Shown piece after piece: positions 15,615-23,600 of a stretch of DNA of 64,000 nt. The notes under the pieces were generated by a model. That model searched no databases. It saw only the letters and a list, made by a program, of their open reading frames with translations, and was not told the origin of the DNA. Each line of letters starts with the position of its first letter. Positions within the stretch are counted from its first letter, which is position 1. The stretch comes from CAZKHG01 sp964552655 (GTDB lineage: Bacteria > Bacteroidota > Bacteroidia > Bacteroidales > Tenuifilaceae), in assembly GCA_964552655.1 (NCBI GenBank), contig CAZKHG010000015.1, positions 1-64,000 on the forward strand. The letters are read 5' to 3'. Both the position numbers and the translations under genes were made by a program.

Positions 15615-16856
15615 GTGGATATATTTGATAAGATTAAAAAGAATATGGGCCCGATTGGTCAATACCAGAAGCAGGGTCATGGCTATTTTGCCTTTCCAAA
15701 ACTTGAAGGGGAGATTAAGCCCAGAATGATGTTCCGGGGGAAAGAGGTACTTACCTGGAGCTTAAATAACTACCTTGGTTTGGCAAACCACCCCGATGTT
15801 CGCAAAGCAGACTCAGAAGCTGCAGAGCAATACGGGATGGCTTACCCGATGGGCGCAAGGATGATGAGCGGGCAAACCCGTAAACATGAAGAGCTGGAGC
15901 GAAAACTGGCTGAATTTGTTGGGAAGCCTTCGGCATACCTGCTAAATTTCGGTTATCAGGGTATGGTATCTATCATTGACTCACTTCTGGGAAGAAATGA
16001 TGTTGTAGTTTACGATTCTGAGTCACATGCCTGTATTATAGACGGCTTAAGACTTTTCCCGGGAAAAAGGTTTGTTTATCAGCATAATGATATTGAAAGT
16101 TGCAGGAAACAGCTAGCGCATGCAACAAATGTTGCCGAAAAAACCGGTGGAGGAATCCTTGTAATTACAGAAGGTGTGTTTGGAATGGCCGGTGATCTGG
16201 GAAATTTAAAAGGAATTGTTGATTTAAAGAAGGATTTTAACTTCCGGATTCTGCTTGATGATGCCCATGGTTTTGGAACAATGGGAAAAAGAGGTGCCGG
16301 AACCGGTGAATACTTCGGGGTTCAGGATCAGATTGATGTTTACTTCTCGACCTTTGCCAAAAGTATGGCAGGAATTGGCGCTTTTGTAGCAGCTGATGAA
16401 GAAGTGGTTAACTACTTAACCTATAACCTTCGTTCACAAATATTTGCTAAATCTCTCCCGATGCCAATGGTAATAGGAGCATTAAAACGATTAGAACTTC
16501 TAGAATCGAAGCCTGAACTCAGAGAAAAACTATGGACAGTTGTAAAAGCACTCCAGAAAGGGTTAAAAGAAGCCGAATTTGATATTGGCAAAACCGAATC
16601 ACCTGTTACACCGGTTTATATGAAAGGTGGCATTGTTGAAGCCACAAACCTGGTTTATGATCTGAGAGAAAATTATGGTATCTTTTGTTCCATCGTAATT
16701 TATCCGGTTATCCCAAAAGGACAGATCTTGTTACGTCTTATCCCAACTGCTGTTCACACCCTTGAAGATGTAAAACAAACGATTGAGGCATTTAAGATTT
16801 GCAGGGAAAAATTACTGGCAGGAAAATACAACACCGAGAGTTTTGTGCAGATTTAG
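15615..16856 (+). CDS. Alpha-oxoamine synthase family PLP enzyme (serine palmitoyltransferase-like)
   Basis: 413 residues from a GTG (the first codon reads as Met in the initiator position). Class II aminotransferase fold of the AONS/KBL/SPT group, which condenses an amino acid with an acyl-CoA. NNYLGLANHP, the glycine-rich loop region LLNFGYQGM, DSESHACIIDG with the PLP-stacking His, LLDDAHGFGTMG with the PLP-pyridine Asp, and the Schiff-base Lys249 in STFAKSMAG are all visible. Bacteroidota use such an enzyme to start sphingolipid synthesis, and the N-terminal segment IGQYQKQGHGYFAF fits that group, but biotin or threonine-pathway activity cannot be excluded by sequence alone. It is monocistronic with its own promoter and terminator. 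Confidence 0.82.
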   Translation: MDIFDKIKKNMGPIGQYQKQGHGYFAFPKLEGEIKPRMMFRGKEVLTWSLNNYLGLANHPDVRKADSEAAEQYGMAYPMGARMMSGQTRKHEELERKLAEFVGKPSAYLLNFGYQGMVSIIDSLLGRNDVVVYDSESHACIIDGLRLFPGKRFVYQHNDIESCRKQLAHATNVAEKTGGGILVITEGVFGMAGDLGNLKGIVDLKKDFNFRILLDDAHGFGTMGKRGAGTGEYFGVQDQIDVYFSTFAKSMAGIGAFVAADEEVVNYLTYNLRSQIFAKSLPMPMVIGALKRLELLESKPELREKLWTVVKALQKGLKEAEFDIGKTESPVTPVYMKGGIVEATNLVYDLRENYGIFCSIVIYPVIPKGQILLRLIPTAVHTLEDVKQTIEAFKICREKLLAGKYNTESFVQI

Positions 16857-16881
16857 AAATAATCACATTCGAATTTAAAAC

Positions 16882-16908
16882 AAAAAAGCCCCGTTGGGGC
16901 TTTTTTTA
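16882..16908. terminator. Bidirectional terminator between the PLP enzyme gene and trxB
   Basis: Perfect AGCCCC / GGGGCT stem with loop GTT, an A-run on the left and a T-run on the right. It can end transcripts from both convergent genes, and the trxB stop codon lies inside its T-run. Confidence 0.9.
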
Positions 16909-17901
16909 TTTAAGTTCGGCAAGGTACCGTTCTGTATCAATTGCGGCCATACAGCCAGAACCAGCTGCTGTAATGGCTTGCCGGTAGTGCGGATCCTGGA
17001 CATCGCCACAGGCAAATACTCCGGGGATATTGGTTTTAGTAGTTCCGGGTTTGGTTTTGATATATCCCACCTCGTCAGTATCAATCCACGGCTTAAATAT
17101 TTCAGAATTTGGCTGATGCCCTATGGCTACAAAAAATCCGGTTATATCTTTTTTAACCTCATTCCCGGTTTTGGTATCAATTAACACCACGCCGTTTACT
17201 CCACTCATATCGCCCACAATTTCCTTGGTAACATGTTCAAACAGGACTTCAATATTCGGAGTTCTGAGTACCCTTTCCTGCATTGCCTTAGACGCTCTTA
17301 AAAATGGTTTTCTTACTATCAGGTAAACCTTTTTACAGATTCCTGCTAAATAGGTAGCTTCTTCCGCTGCAGTATCACCACCACCAACAACTGCAACATC
17401 CTTGTTTTTATAGAAAAATCCATCGCATGTTGCACATGCAGACACTCCTTGTCCCTTAAACTTCTCCTCTGATTCTATACCAAGATATTTGGCTGTGGCT
17501 CCGGTTGAAATTATTAAAGCATCCGTTTCAATTACCTTTTCGTCATCTATTGTAATTTTGAATGGAGTTTTCGATAAATCAGTTGCTGTTGCAATACCAA
17601 ATCTGACATCTGTACCAAACCTCATGGCTTGTTTTTTTAGGTCTTCCATCATTTCAGGTCCGGTAATACCCTCCGGATAACCGGGAAAATTTTCAACCTC
17701 GGTTGTAGTGGTAAGCTGTCCGCCAGGTTGTATTCCTTCATAAAGTACAGGGTTCAAGTTTGCACGTGAAGCATAAATTGCAGCTGTATAACCCGCAGGG
17801 CCTGACCCCAATATTAAAACTTTTACATGCTCTACTGGTAAGTTTTCATTCCTTGAAGAATTATCATTACTCTGATTGTTCAGCGGTTTAAATAAGTCCA
17901 T
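16906..17901 (-). CDS. trxB: Thioredoxin-disulfide reductase
   Basis: 331 residues, about 15 longer than usual because of a polar N-terminal extension (about 1-25). Reduces thioredoxin with NADPH in the cytoplasm. FAD-binding GSGPAGYTAAIYASRA (from about 33), the redox pair Cys156/Cys159 in ACATCDGFF, the NADPH motif VVGGGDTAAEEA and the C-terminal FACGDVQDPHYRQAITAAGSG block are all present. It is convergent with the PLP enzyme gene. Its upstream side faces the tRNA-Pro repeat region. Confidence 0.96.
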   Translation of the reverse strand: MDLFKPLNNQSNDNSSRNENLPVEHVKVLILGSGPAGYTAAIYASRANLNPVLYEGIQPGGQLTTTTEVENFPGYPEGITGPEMMEDLKKQAMRFGTDVRFGIATATDLSKTPFKITIDDEKVIETDALIISTGATAKYLGIESEEKFKGQGVSACATCDGFFYKNKDVAVVGGGDTAAEEATYLAGICKKVYLIVRKPFLRASKAMQERVLRTPNIEVLFEHVTKEIVGDMSGVNGVVLIDTKTGNEVKKDITGFFVAIGHQPNSEIFKPWIDTDEVGYIKTKPGTTKTNIPGVFACGDVQDPHYRQAITAAGSGCMAAIDTERYLAELK

Positions 17902-18034
17902 AATTTGTTTTTTTATAATTATTAGGTTCCAAAATTAGCTATTATCAATAATTATTAAACAATCTAAATTAAAAAAGGATTAGTATGTTTCTGAATTCAA
18001 AAAAAGGGACTATTTTTGCATTCTCAAAAAATAT

Positions 18035-18155
18035 CGGGGTGTGGTCCCGCCGCTGGCGGGATACTTGCACAGGGGTGCAAGGAACCTATAAAGATGATAT
18101 TCGGGGTGTGGTCCCGCCGCTGGCGGGATACTTGCACAGGGGTGCAAGGAACCTA
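18035..18155 (+). repeat. 67-bp tRNA-Pro-derived tandem repeats, left block (one full unit and one cut by the gap)
   Basis: Units start at 18035 and 18102, exactly 67 bp apart. Each begins CGGGGTGTGG, identical to the first ten bases of the tRNA-Pro gene at 18406, continues with a perfect hairpin TCCCGCC-GCT-GGCGGGA where the tRNA has its D-arm, then TACTTGCAC-AGGG-GTGCAAG where the tRNA has its anticodon arm, and ends with the 20-bp linker gaacctataaagatgatatt. The T-arm and 3' acceptor strand are missing. The second unit runs into a scaffold gap at 18156, so the total copy number is unknown. Confidence 0.9.
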
Positions 18156-18255
18156 NNNNNNNNNNNNNNNNNNNNNNNNNNNNNNNNNNNNNNNNNNNNN
18201 NNNNNNNNNNNNNNNNNNNNNNNNNNNNNNNNNNNNNNNNNNNNNNNNNNNNNNN
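18156..18255. other. Assembly gap (100 N) inside the tRNA-Pro-derived repeat array
   Basis: Placeholder gap. Units on both sides have the same phase relative to the repeat, so the missing sequence is most likely more 67-bp units. Confidence 0.99.
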
Positions 18256-18271
18256 CTATAAAGATGATATT

Positions 18272-18405
18272 CGGGGTGTGGTCCCGCCGCTGGCGGGATA
18301 CTTGCACAGGAGTGCAAGGAACCTATAAAGATGATATTCGGGGTGTGGTCCCGCCGCTGGCGGGATACTTGCACAGGAGTGCAAGGAACCTATAAAGATG
18401 ATATT
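18272..18405 (+). repeat. 67-bp tRNA-Pro-derived tandem repeats, right block (two full units)
   Basis: Two complete 67-bp units at 18272-18338 and 18339-18405, ending exactly at the first base of the tRNA-Pro gene. They differ from the left block by one base in the anticodon-arm loop (AGGA in place of AGGG). The linker of the last unit is therefore also the 5' flank of the real tRNA. The perfect phasing shows that the array was built from, or together with, the tRNA gene. Confidence 0.9.
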
Positions 18406-18479
18406 CGGGGTGTGGCGCAGTTGGCTAGCGTACTTGCATGGGGTGCAAGTGGTCGACCGTTCGAGTCGGTTCACCCCGA
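18406..18479 (+). tRNA. tRNA-Pro (anticodon GGG)
   Basis: 74 nt folding as a standard cloverleaf: acceptor CGGGGTG with CACCCCG and discriminator A; D-arm from GCGC with GTTGG in its loop; anticodon arm CTTGC-ATGGGGT-GCAAG with anticodon GGG (reads CCC/CCU proline codons); T-arm GACCG-TTCGAGT-CGGTT. CCA is not encoded (ACAA follows), so the tail must be added by nucleotidyltransferase. A hairpin terminator begins 8 nt downstream. Its 5' side is flanked by the tRNA-derived tandem array. Confidence 0.93.
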
Positions 18480-18601
18480 CAATTGAGCAAGGGGCTTTGG
18501 AGCCCCTTGCTTTATTTTAGAACCTCCAATCACTTATATAAAATCCTTTTTTTTTGTTTATTTATTTCAGAATTTGCCTTTACCCATATCTCCTTTCCAC
18601 C
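18480..18601. repeat. tRNA-Pro 3' flank, copy 1
   Basis: From CAATTGAGC to TTTCCACC this stretch is repeated almost exactly at 18720-18842; the only difference I see is one T in a poly-T run (nine here, ten there). Beyond the terminator it is AT-rich with no gene. It ends at a scaffold gap. Confidence 0.85.
18487..18518 (+). terminator. Terminator of tRNA-Pro, copy 1
   Basis: Long stem GCAAGGGGCT / AGCCCCTTGC with a TTGG loop followed by TTTATTTT. The same terminator follows the two other tRNA-Pro-like 3' ends at 18727 and 19050. Confidence 0.88.
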
Positions 18602-18701
18602 NNNNNNNNNNNNNNNNNNNNNNNNNNNNNNNNNNNNNNNNNNNNNNNNNNNNNNNNNNNNNNNNNNNNNNNNNNNNNNNNNNNNNNNNNNNNNNNNNNN
18701 N
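18602..18701. other. Assembly gap (100 N) between tRNA-Pro-like copies
   Basis: Placeholder gap. The right flank resumes inside a tRNA-Pro-like element, so the gap hides at least the 5' part of a second tRNA-Pro copy. Confidence 0.99.
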
Positions 18702-18719
18702 ACGGCGGGGTCACCCCGA
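18702..18719 (+). pseudogene. 3' end of a second tRNA-Pro-like element (cut by gap)
   Basis: Only ACGGCGGGG-T-CACCCCG-A is visible. ACGGCGGGG is the 3' half of the hairpin that replaces the T-arm in the element at 18965-19042, and CACCCCGA is the tRNA-Pro 3' acceptor strand. The element is therefore probably a hairpin-substituted copy like the third one rather than a normal tRNA. Confidence 0.65.
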
Positions 18720-18842
18720 CAATTGAGCAAGGGGCTTTGGAGCCCCTTGCTTTATTTTAGAACCTCCAATCACTTATATAAAATCCTTTTTTTTTTGTTT
18801 ATTTATTTCAGAATTTGCCTTTACCCATATCTCCTTTCCACC
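18720..18842. repeat. tRNA-Pro 3' flank, copy 2, with terminator at 18727-18758
   Basis: Near-identical to 18480-18601, including the GCAAGGGGCT terminator stem and the poly-T tract, one T longer. The remaining 18843-18964 is about 120 bp of unique AT-rich sequence with no gene that I can support. Confidence 0.85.
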
Positions 18843-18964
18843 TAGGCTGGATTTGATATACTCTGTTCTTGGTAGAATCCGAATTGGGCAGGAGTCGGAA
18901 TATAATTTACTTCCCAAAAAAATTCAGCTTAACGGCATGTAAGGTACCTTTATGGAACATTTAC

Positions 18965-19042
18965 CGGGGTGTGGTCCCGCCGCCGGCGGGATACTTGCAT
19001 GGGGTGCAAGGGATCGCCCCGCCAACGGCGGGGTCACCCCGA
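18965..19042 (+). other. Hairpin-substituted tRNA-Pro(GGG)-like element
   Basis: 78 nt that still fold as a cloverleaf but with foreign arms. Acceptor strands CGGGGTG and CACCCCG and discriminator A match the real tRNA-Pro. The anticodon arm CTTGC-ATGGGGT-GCAAG is identical to it. The D-arm is replaced by a perfect 7-bp hairpin TCCCGCC-GCC-GGCGGGA and the T-arm by CCCCGCC-AAC-GGCGGGG. The D-loop GG and the TTCGA T-loop needed for the tRNA elbow are gone, so ordinary decoding function is doubtful, yet acceptor, anticodon and terminator are kept without a mismatch. It may be a tRNA pseudogene hit by palindromic elements, or a structured RNA with another role. Confidence 0.75.
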
Positions 19043-19049
19043 CAATTGA

Positions 19050-19080
19050 GCAAGGGGCTTTGGAGCCCCTTGCTTTATTA
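19050..19080 (+). terminator. Terminator of the tRNA-Pro-like element, copy 3
   Basis: Same GCAAGGGGCT / AGCCCCTTGC stem as behind the real tRNA, followed by TTTATTATTTAT. Similarity to copies 1 and 2 stops a few bases after the stem. Confidence 0.85.
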
Positions 19081-19110
19081 TTTATCCAAATCCATAATGG
19101 CTATAAAATA

Positions 19111-19144
19111 AATTAGAAAAGCCCTGAGAGGGCTTTTCTAATTT
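19111..19144. terminator. Terminator of the susCD operon
   Basis: Near-perfect palindrome AATTAGAAAAGCCCT / GGGCTTTTCTAATT with a GAGA loop just downstream of the susD stop on the minus strand. The A- and T-rich arms allow bidirectional use. Confidence 0.88.
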
Positions 19145-19161
19145 ATACATTTTAAGGTTTA

Positions 19162-20646
19162 TTAATAACCTGGATTCTGAACTAGCAAATTATTTACATC
19201 TATTTCACGTTGAGGAATGGGTAGAACTAATCTTGATGCATTATAAGGAATAGTGGGTGTTATATTTTGTTTCCATCTTCTTAAATCATGCAATGTAAAA
19301 CCTTCCCAACATAATTCTAAATAACGTTCTTTTCTAATTACATCACGATCAACTAAAGCCAAATCAGATAAACCAGCTCTTTCTCGTATTATATTAATAT
19401 CATCAGTTGGAGTATTTGGACCAACTTGTGCAACACCTGATTCAAAATTGGCTTCAGCTCTAGTTAAATACATTTCTGCTAAGCGCACAACAGGAATATT
19501 TACCTTTGCATCACCCCATTTAGAAGTATAATAACTACCTGAACCATTACCAACACCAATATAAAACATACTTTTTACATCCTTAATTGTGGCATTCCAA
19601 TTAATTTCACCATTTGGTAATTGTAATGGATCAATCATCCCCCTACGGTCGATTACATTACCATTTATATCAGTTTCATATTTTAAAAAGTGCTGGTTTT
19701 GAATTCGTATATCACCTCGTCCCGTTCCATTCAAACTGGCATAAAAAGTTGCTATACCACTATTACTTTCACCAGCATTTGATGTAGGGGATTGTTTAAT
19801 TGTAAATACATATTCAGCAATAATACCATCTCTGTTATATGCTTCAAGTGGGTTACTTGCTAAAGCAAACAAGCCCGATTCTATTACTCTATTTGCCTCT
19901 TGTGCTGCTAATTGGTAGTTTCCCTGTTGTAAATAAACTCTTGACAAAAATGCACTTGCAGTATAAGTTGAAAACCAATCATCATTCTTACCAAAATCCC
20001 CAAGAAGGGTTTTAGCTTCAGTCAAATCTAGGATTGCTCTTTGATAACATGTTTGAACAGATGATCGAGCAACATTTATAGCATCAGCAGCTGTATACGT
20101 GGGTGAAAGCACTATTGGTACACCAGGATTAGTAGCATCCGTAGCATTACCCTCATATTGTAATCCCCAAAAACGAGTTAACTCAAAATATATTACTCCT
20201 CTAATTCCAAGTGCCTGACCTTTAATATTATCTTGTTCGTCTAGAGGAATTAAATCAATATGATCAAGAACTTGATTGACGTTATTTATAACTTGATATG
20301 CTCGAATCCAAGTAGCTCTAACATCCGCATCATAAGCAGTTAGTGCTTTAGCAGCGGCATCTTTAAGAGTCGAAAAAGTCCCACGAAATCTAGCATCTCC
20401 ATTTAATGCAATAAGTTCAGAAAAAGTATTAAAAGTACCTCCAAACATTTCACCAGAACCAGTACCCTTGATACCTTCATAAGCTCCAACTAGGAGATTC
20501 TTAACATCTGCTGATTCTTTAATTGCATCTTCACCATTAATAGATTGTTTGGGTTGGACATCAAGAATATCCTCACATCCGATTGTGAAAAACATAAAGA
20601 AGAACACAAGAGCGGAAATTATATATGGTTGTTTTTTCATTTTCAT
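19162..20646 (-). CDS. SusD/RagB-family outer-membrane nutrient-binding lipoprotein
   Basis: 494 residues. Lipoprotein signal with Cys24 (FTIGCEDILDV), so it is tethered to the outer membrane and exposed on the cell surface. The family forms the lid of a SusC channel. Typical blocks: AYQVINNVNQVLDHID in the TPR region, GQALGIRGVIYFELTRFWG, YTASAFLSRVYLQQGNY, and the C-terminal ERYLELCWEGFTLHDLRRW. The gene begins 27 bp after susC ends and is followed by a terminator. No glycoside hydrolase, peptidase or sigma/anti-sigma pair is adjacent, so the substrate cannot be named. Base composition is AT-rich, like the susC body. Confidence 0.95.
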   Translation of the reverse strand: MKMKKQPYIISALVFFFMFFTIGCEDILDVQPKQSINGEDAIKESADVKNLLVGAYEGIKGTGSGEMFGGTFNTFSELIALNGDARFRGTFSTLKDAAAKALTAYDADVRATWIRAYQVINNVNQVLDHIDLIPLDEQDNIKGQALGIRGVIYFELTRFWGLQYEGNATDATNPGVPIVLSPTYTAADAINVARSSVQTCYQRAILDLTEAKTLLGDFGKNDDWFSTYTASAFLSRVYLQQGNYQLAAQEANRVIESGLFALASNPLEAYNRDGIIAEYVFTIKQSPTSNAGESNSGIATFYASLNGTGRGDIRIQNQHFLKYETDINGNVIDRRGMIDPLQLPNGEINWNATIKDVKSMFYIGVGNGSGSYYTSKWGDAKVNIPVVRLAEMYLTRAEANFESGVAQVGPNTPTDDINIIRERAGLSDLALVDRDVIRKERYLELCWEGFTLHDLRRWKQNITPTIPYNASRLVLPIPQREIDVNNLLVQNPGY

Positions 20647-20673
20647 ATCATTTAATAGTTATTTGAAAATTTA

Positions 20674-23600
20674 TTAAAAACCTAATTTTATACCAAGAGT
20701 CAAAGTTCTAGCTTGAGGTGCAGTATAAAACTCAGAACCTTGGATTAGGTTTGTATTAGTTTGGCTTCTACCAGTTCCGGTAAAGTTAACTTCTGGATCC
20801 CAACCTGTATAGTTGGTGAATGTTAATAGATTGGCACAGGATAAGTAGATATTAACATTTGAAACATTTAACTTGGTGGTTGCTTTTTTAGACAAATTCC
20901 AACTTATAGTCAGATTCTTCAAACGTAAGTATGAACCATCTTCAATGTATCTAGATGATGGACGAGAACCATTTTGTACATCCCAATCACCTCTAGGAAC
21001 ATCAGTTTTGTCACCAGGGTTCTGCCAACCTTTTAACTGATCAGTAGTTTGGTTATCTAGATTCCAACCATTACTTTGGGCCCATAAACCATAAGATTTA
21101 TATATCTCATTGCCAACAACAAACTGAAATAAAAAGCTAAACTCAACGCTCTTATATGTAAAAGAGTTGAATAACCCTCCATAAAAATCAGGGTTTGGAT
21201 TTCCAATAATTTGAGATTCTGCTTGGTTATAATCATTTGTAACTTCTTTACTCCCAGCACTTACGTAGTAGAGTGCATCACCTGTTTCAGAATCAACTCC
21301 AGCATATTTGGGTAAGAAAAATACCCCCAAGGGTTTTCCTTCAATTGCCATATTGTTACCTGTACGAGTATTACCAGCTTGAATTGAAGGGCCTTCTAAA
21401 TCTAGTATTTTATTTCTATTCAGTCCAAGGTTGAATGAGGTTGACCATTTCAACTCCCCTGTTAAATTATTGGTATTAAGAACAAACTCAAAACCCTTAT
21501 TTTCCAAACTACCTACATTCCGATAGAAAGAGGTGAAACCAGATGTTGCTGGAATATCTTTAAATAAAAGCAGGTCGCTTGTTTTCTTATAATAAAAATC
21601 AATTTCACCAGTAATTCTATTATTAAAGAAGCCATAATCAACACCTAAGTCAGTCTGAGTAGTTGTTTCCCATTTTAAATCTGGGCTTGGAAGTTGAACA
21701 GGATTAATTGATGGATAAGTTGTATAAGAGCCCCCACTATATAATGATAAAGAGGCAAAATTACTAATCTCGGAGTTTCCTGTTATACCGTAACTGGCAC
21801 GCAATTTTAAGAAACTAATCACTGGTATATTACTAATAAAATTTTCTTTTGAGATTATCCAACCAACAGAGCCAGCTGGAAAGAAACCATATCTATTATT
21901 TTTCCCAAATCTTGAGGAACCATCCATTCTACCACTTAAGGAAAATAAATACTTATCAAACATCTTGTAGTTAGCTCTTGAAAAATAAGACATGTATTTA
22001 TAACCTGTTTCTGTACTAGAAAAATAGGTCGCTTCAGAAGCATTCGCTATAGTTTGAAAATCATCACTTGGAAAACCACGGGCTGTTATCCAATTTGTTG
22101 ATGTATTTGATTGTTGATAAGTTATACCAGCTACTAATTCAATATTCTGGGTATTTGATAATTCTTTAACAAATGTTAAGTAATTATCAGTAGAAATATT
22201 TGCAACTTGAACTGTTCTGCTATCAGCTAATCCAGAAGGTGATCCATCAACAGTTTTACGACTTTGATAATTATCTTCTCTTTGAAATAAAAGATCCAAG
22301 CCAAATTCCGATTTCCAAATTAAACCAGGAAGAAACTCATAAGTTCCATATGCACCTCCAAGATTTCTAAAAACAACTGTTTTATCCTTATTATACTTGG
22401 CTGGAATTAAACCATTCTCATAAATAGTCTGTTTAAACAATTCACCAGAATTTTCAGGATCATATTTTGGTTGAACAGGAGGTAATGCTATCATTTGTAA
22501 AGGGTTTGAAAAGGCATTATCATTTGGAACACGATGTGATTCGCTTCTACTAATACCCAAGTTCATCCCAATTTTTAAATTTTTTGTAGCCTGATTATCT
22601 AGATTTAACCTTCCGCTAACTCGTGAAAGTTGATTACCTAATAAAATACCTGCTTGATTATTATAAGTAATCCCACTATAAAATTGGGTTTTATCATTTC
22701 CACCATTTGCAGAAAATTCGATTTGATTAAAATTACCTCTCTGGAATGCCTCTTTTTGCCAATTGGTATCATATTTAATAGTATCATTACCAACAACATA
22801 CCCACTAAAATATGGTATATTATACTCTAAATCAGCAATAGCATCATCCTTATTACCCCATGATCGGGTAAAAACATCTATGAAATACTTACGATATTCA
22901 GCTGAGTTCATCATATCTATAAGGTTAGTTGGTCCACTTATACCAGTTTGATAACCAACATTAATTTGAGTTTTACCGGTTTTCCCACGCTTTGTTGTAA
23001 TTAAAACAACCCCATTTGCAGCACGGCTACCATAAATAGCAGCAGCTGAAGCATCTTTTAATATATTAATTGTTTCAATGTCATTTGGATTTATATCAGC
23101 CATGGGGTTAGTAGGAGAGTTAGTAGAAGCTCCTTGATTTTGGGAGGTAACAACCATACCATCTACAACATAAAGAGGTTGGTTATCAGCAGAAATAGAT
23201 GAGGTACCTCGAATTCTTATTCTCATTCCTTCTCCCAATTTGCCACTGCTGTTTTCAATGAAAACACCAGCTGTTCTCCCCTGCATTGCTGTCTCAAAGG
23301 TTGGTACAGGTATATTTTGGATTTCTTTTCCCTGTAACTTTGAAATCGATCCTGTTAACTCTCTTTTAAGTTTAGTACCGTACCCCACAACCACCACTTC
23401 TTCAAGTTCTGTGGTTTCAGCCTGCAGAACCACATCTATTATAGCCCTGCCCTGAATCTCAACCTCCTGGGTTGTCATACCGATAAAGCTGAATATCAGG
23501 GTGGTGCCATCGGCCGGGGCGTTAATCTCATACTTCCCGTCGATATTGGTTGTTGTACCAACTGTTGTACCTTTTACAATAATTGATACCCCGGGTATGG

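Noticed and set aside
18035..18405. CRISPR array
   Set aside because: The 67-bp units are contiguous and identical including their linkers; there are no variable spacers and no cas genes. Each unit matches the neighbouring tRNA.
17985..18845. Reading frames spanning the repeat units and N runs on both strands
   Set aside because: They cross unknown bases and translate structured RNA repeats in several frames. No start context, domain or composition supports a protein.
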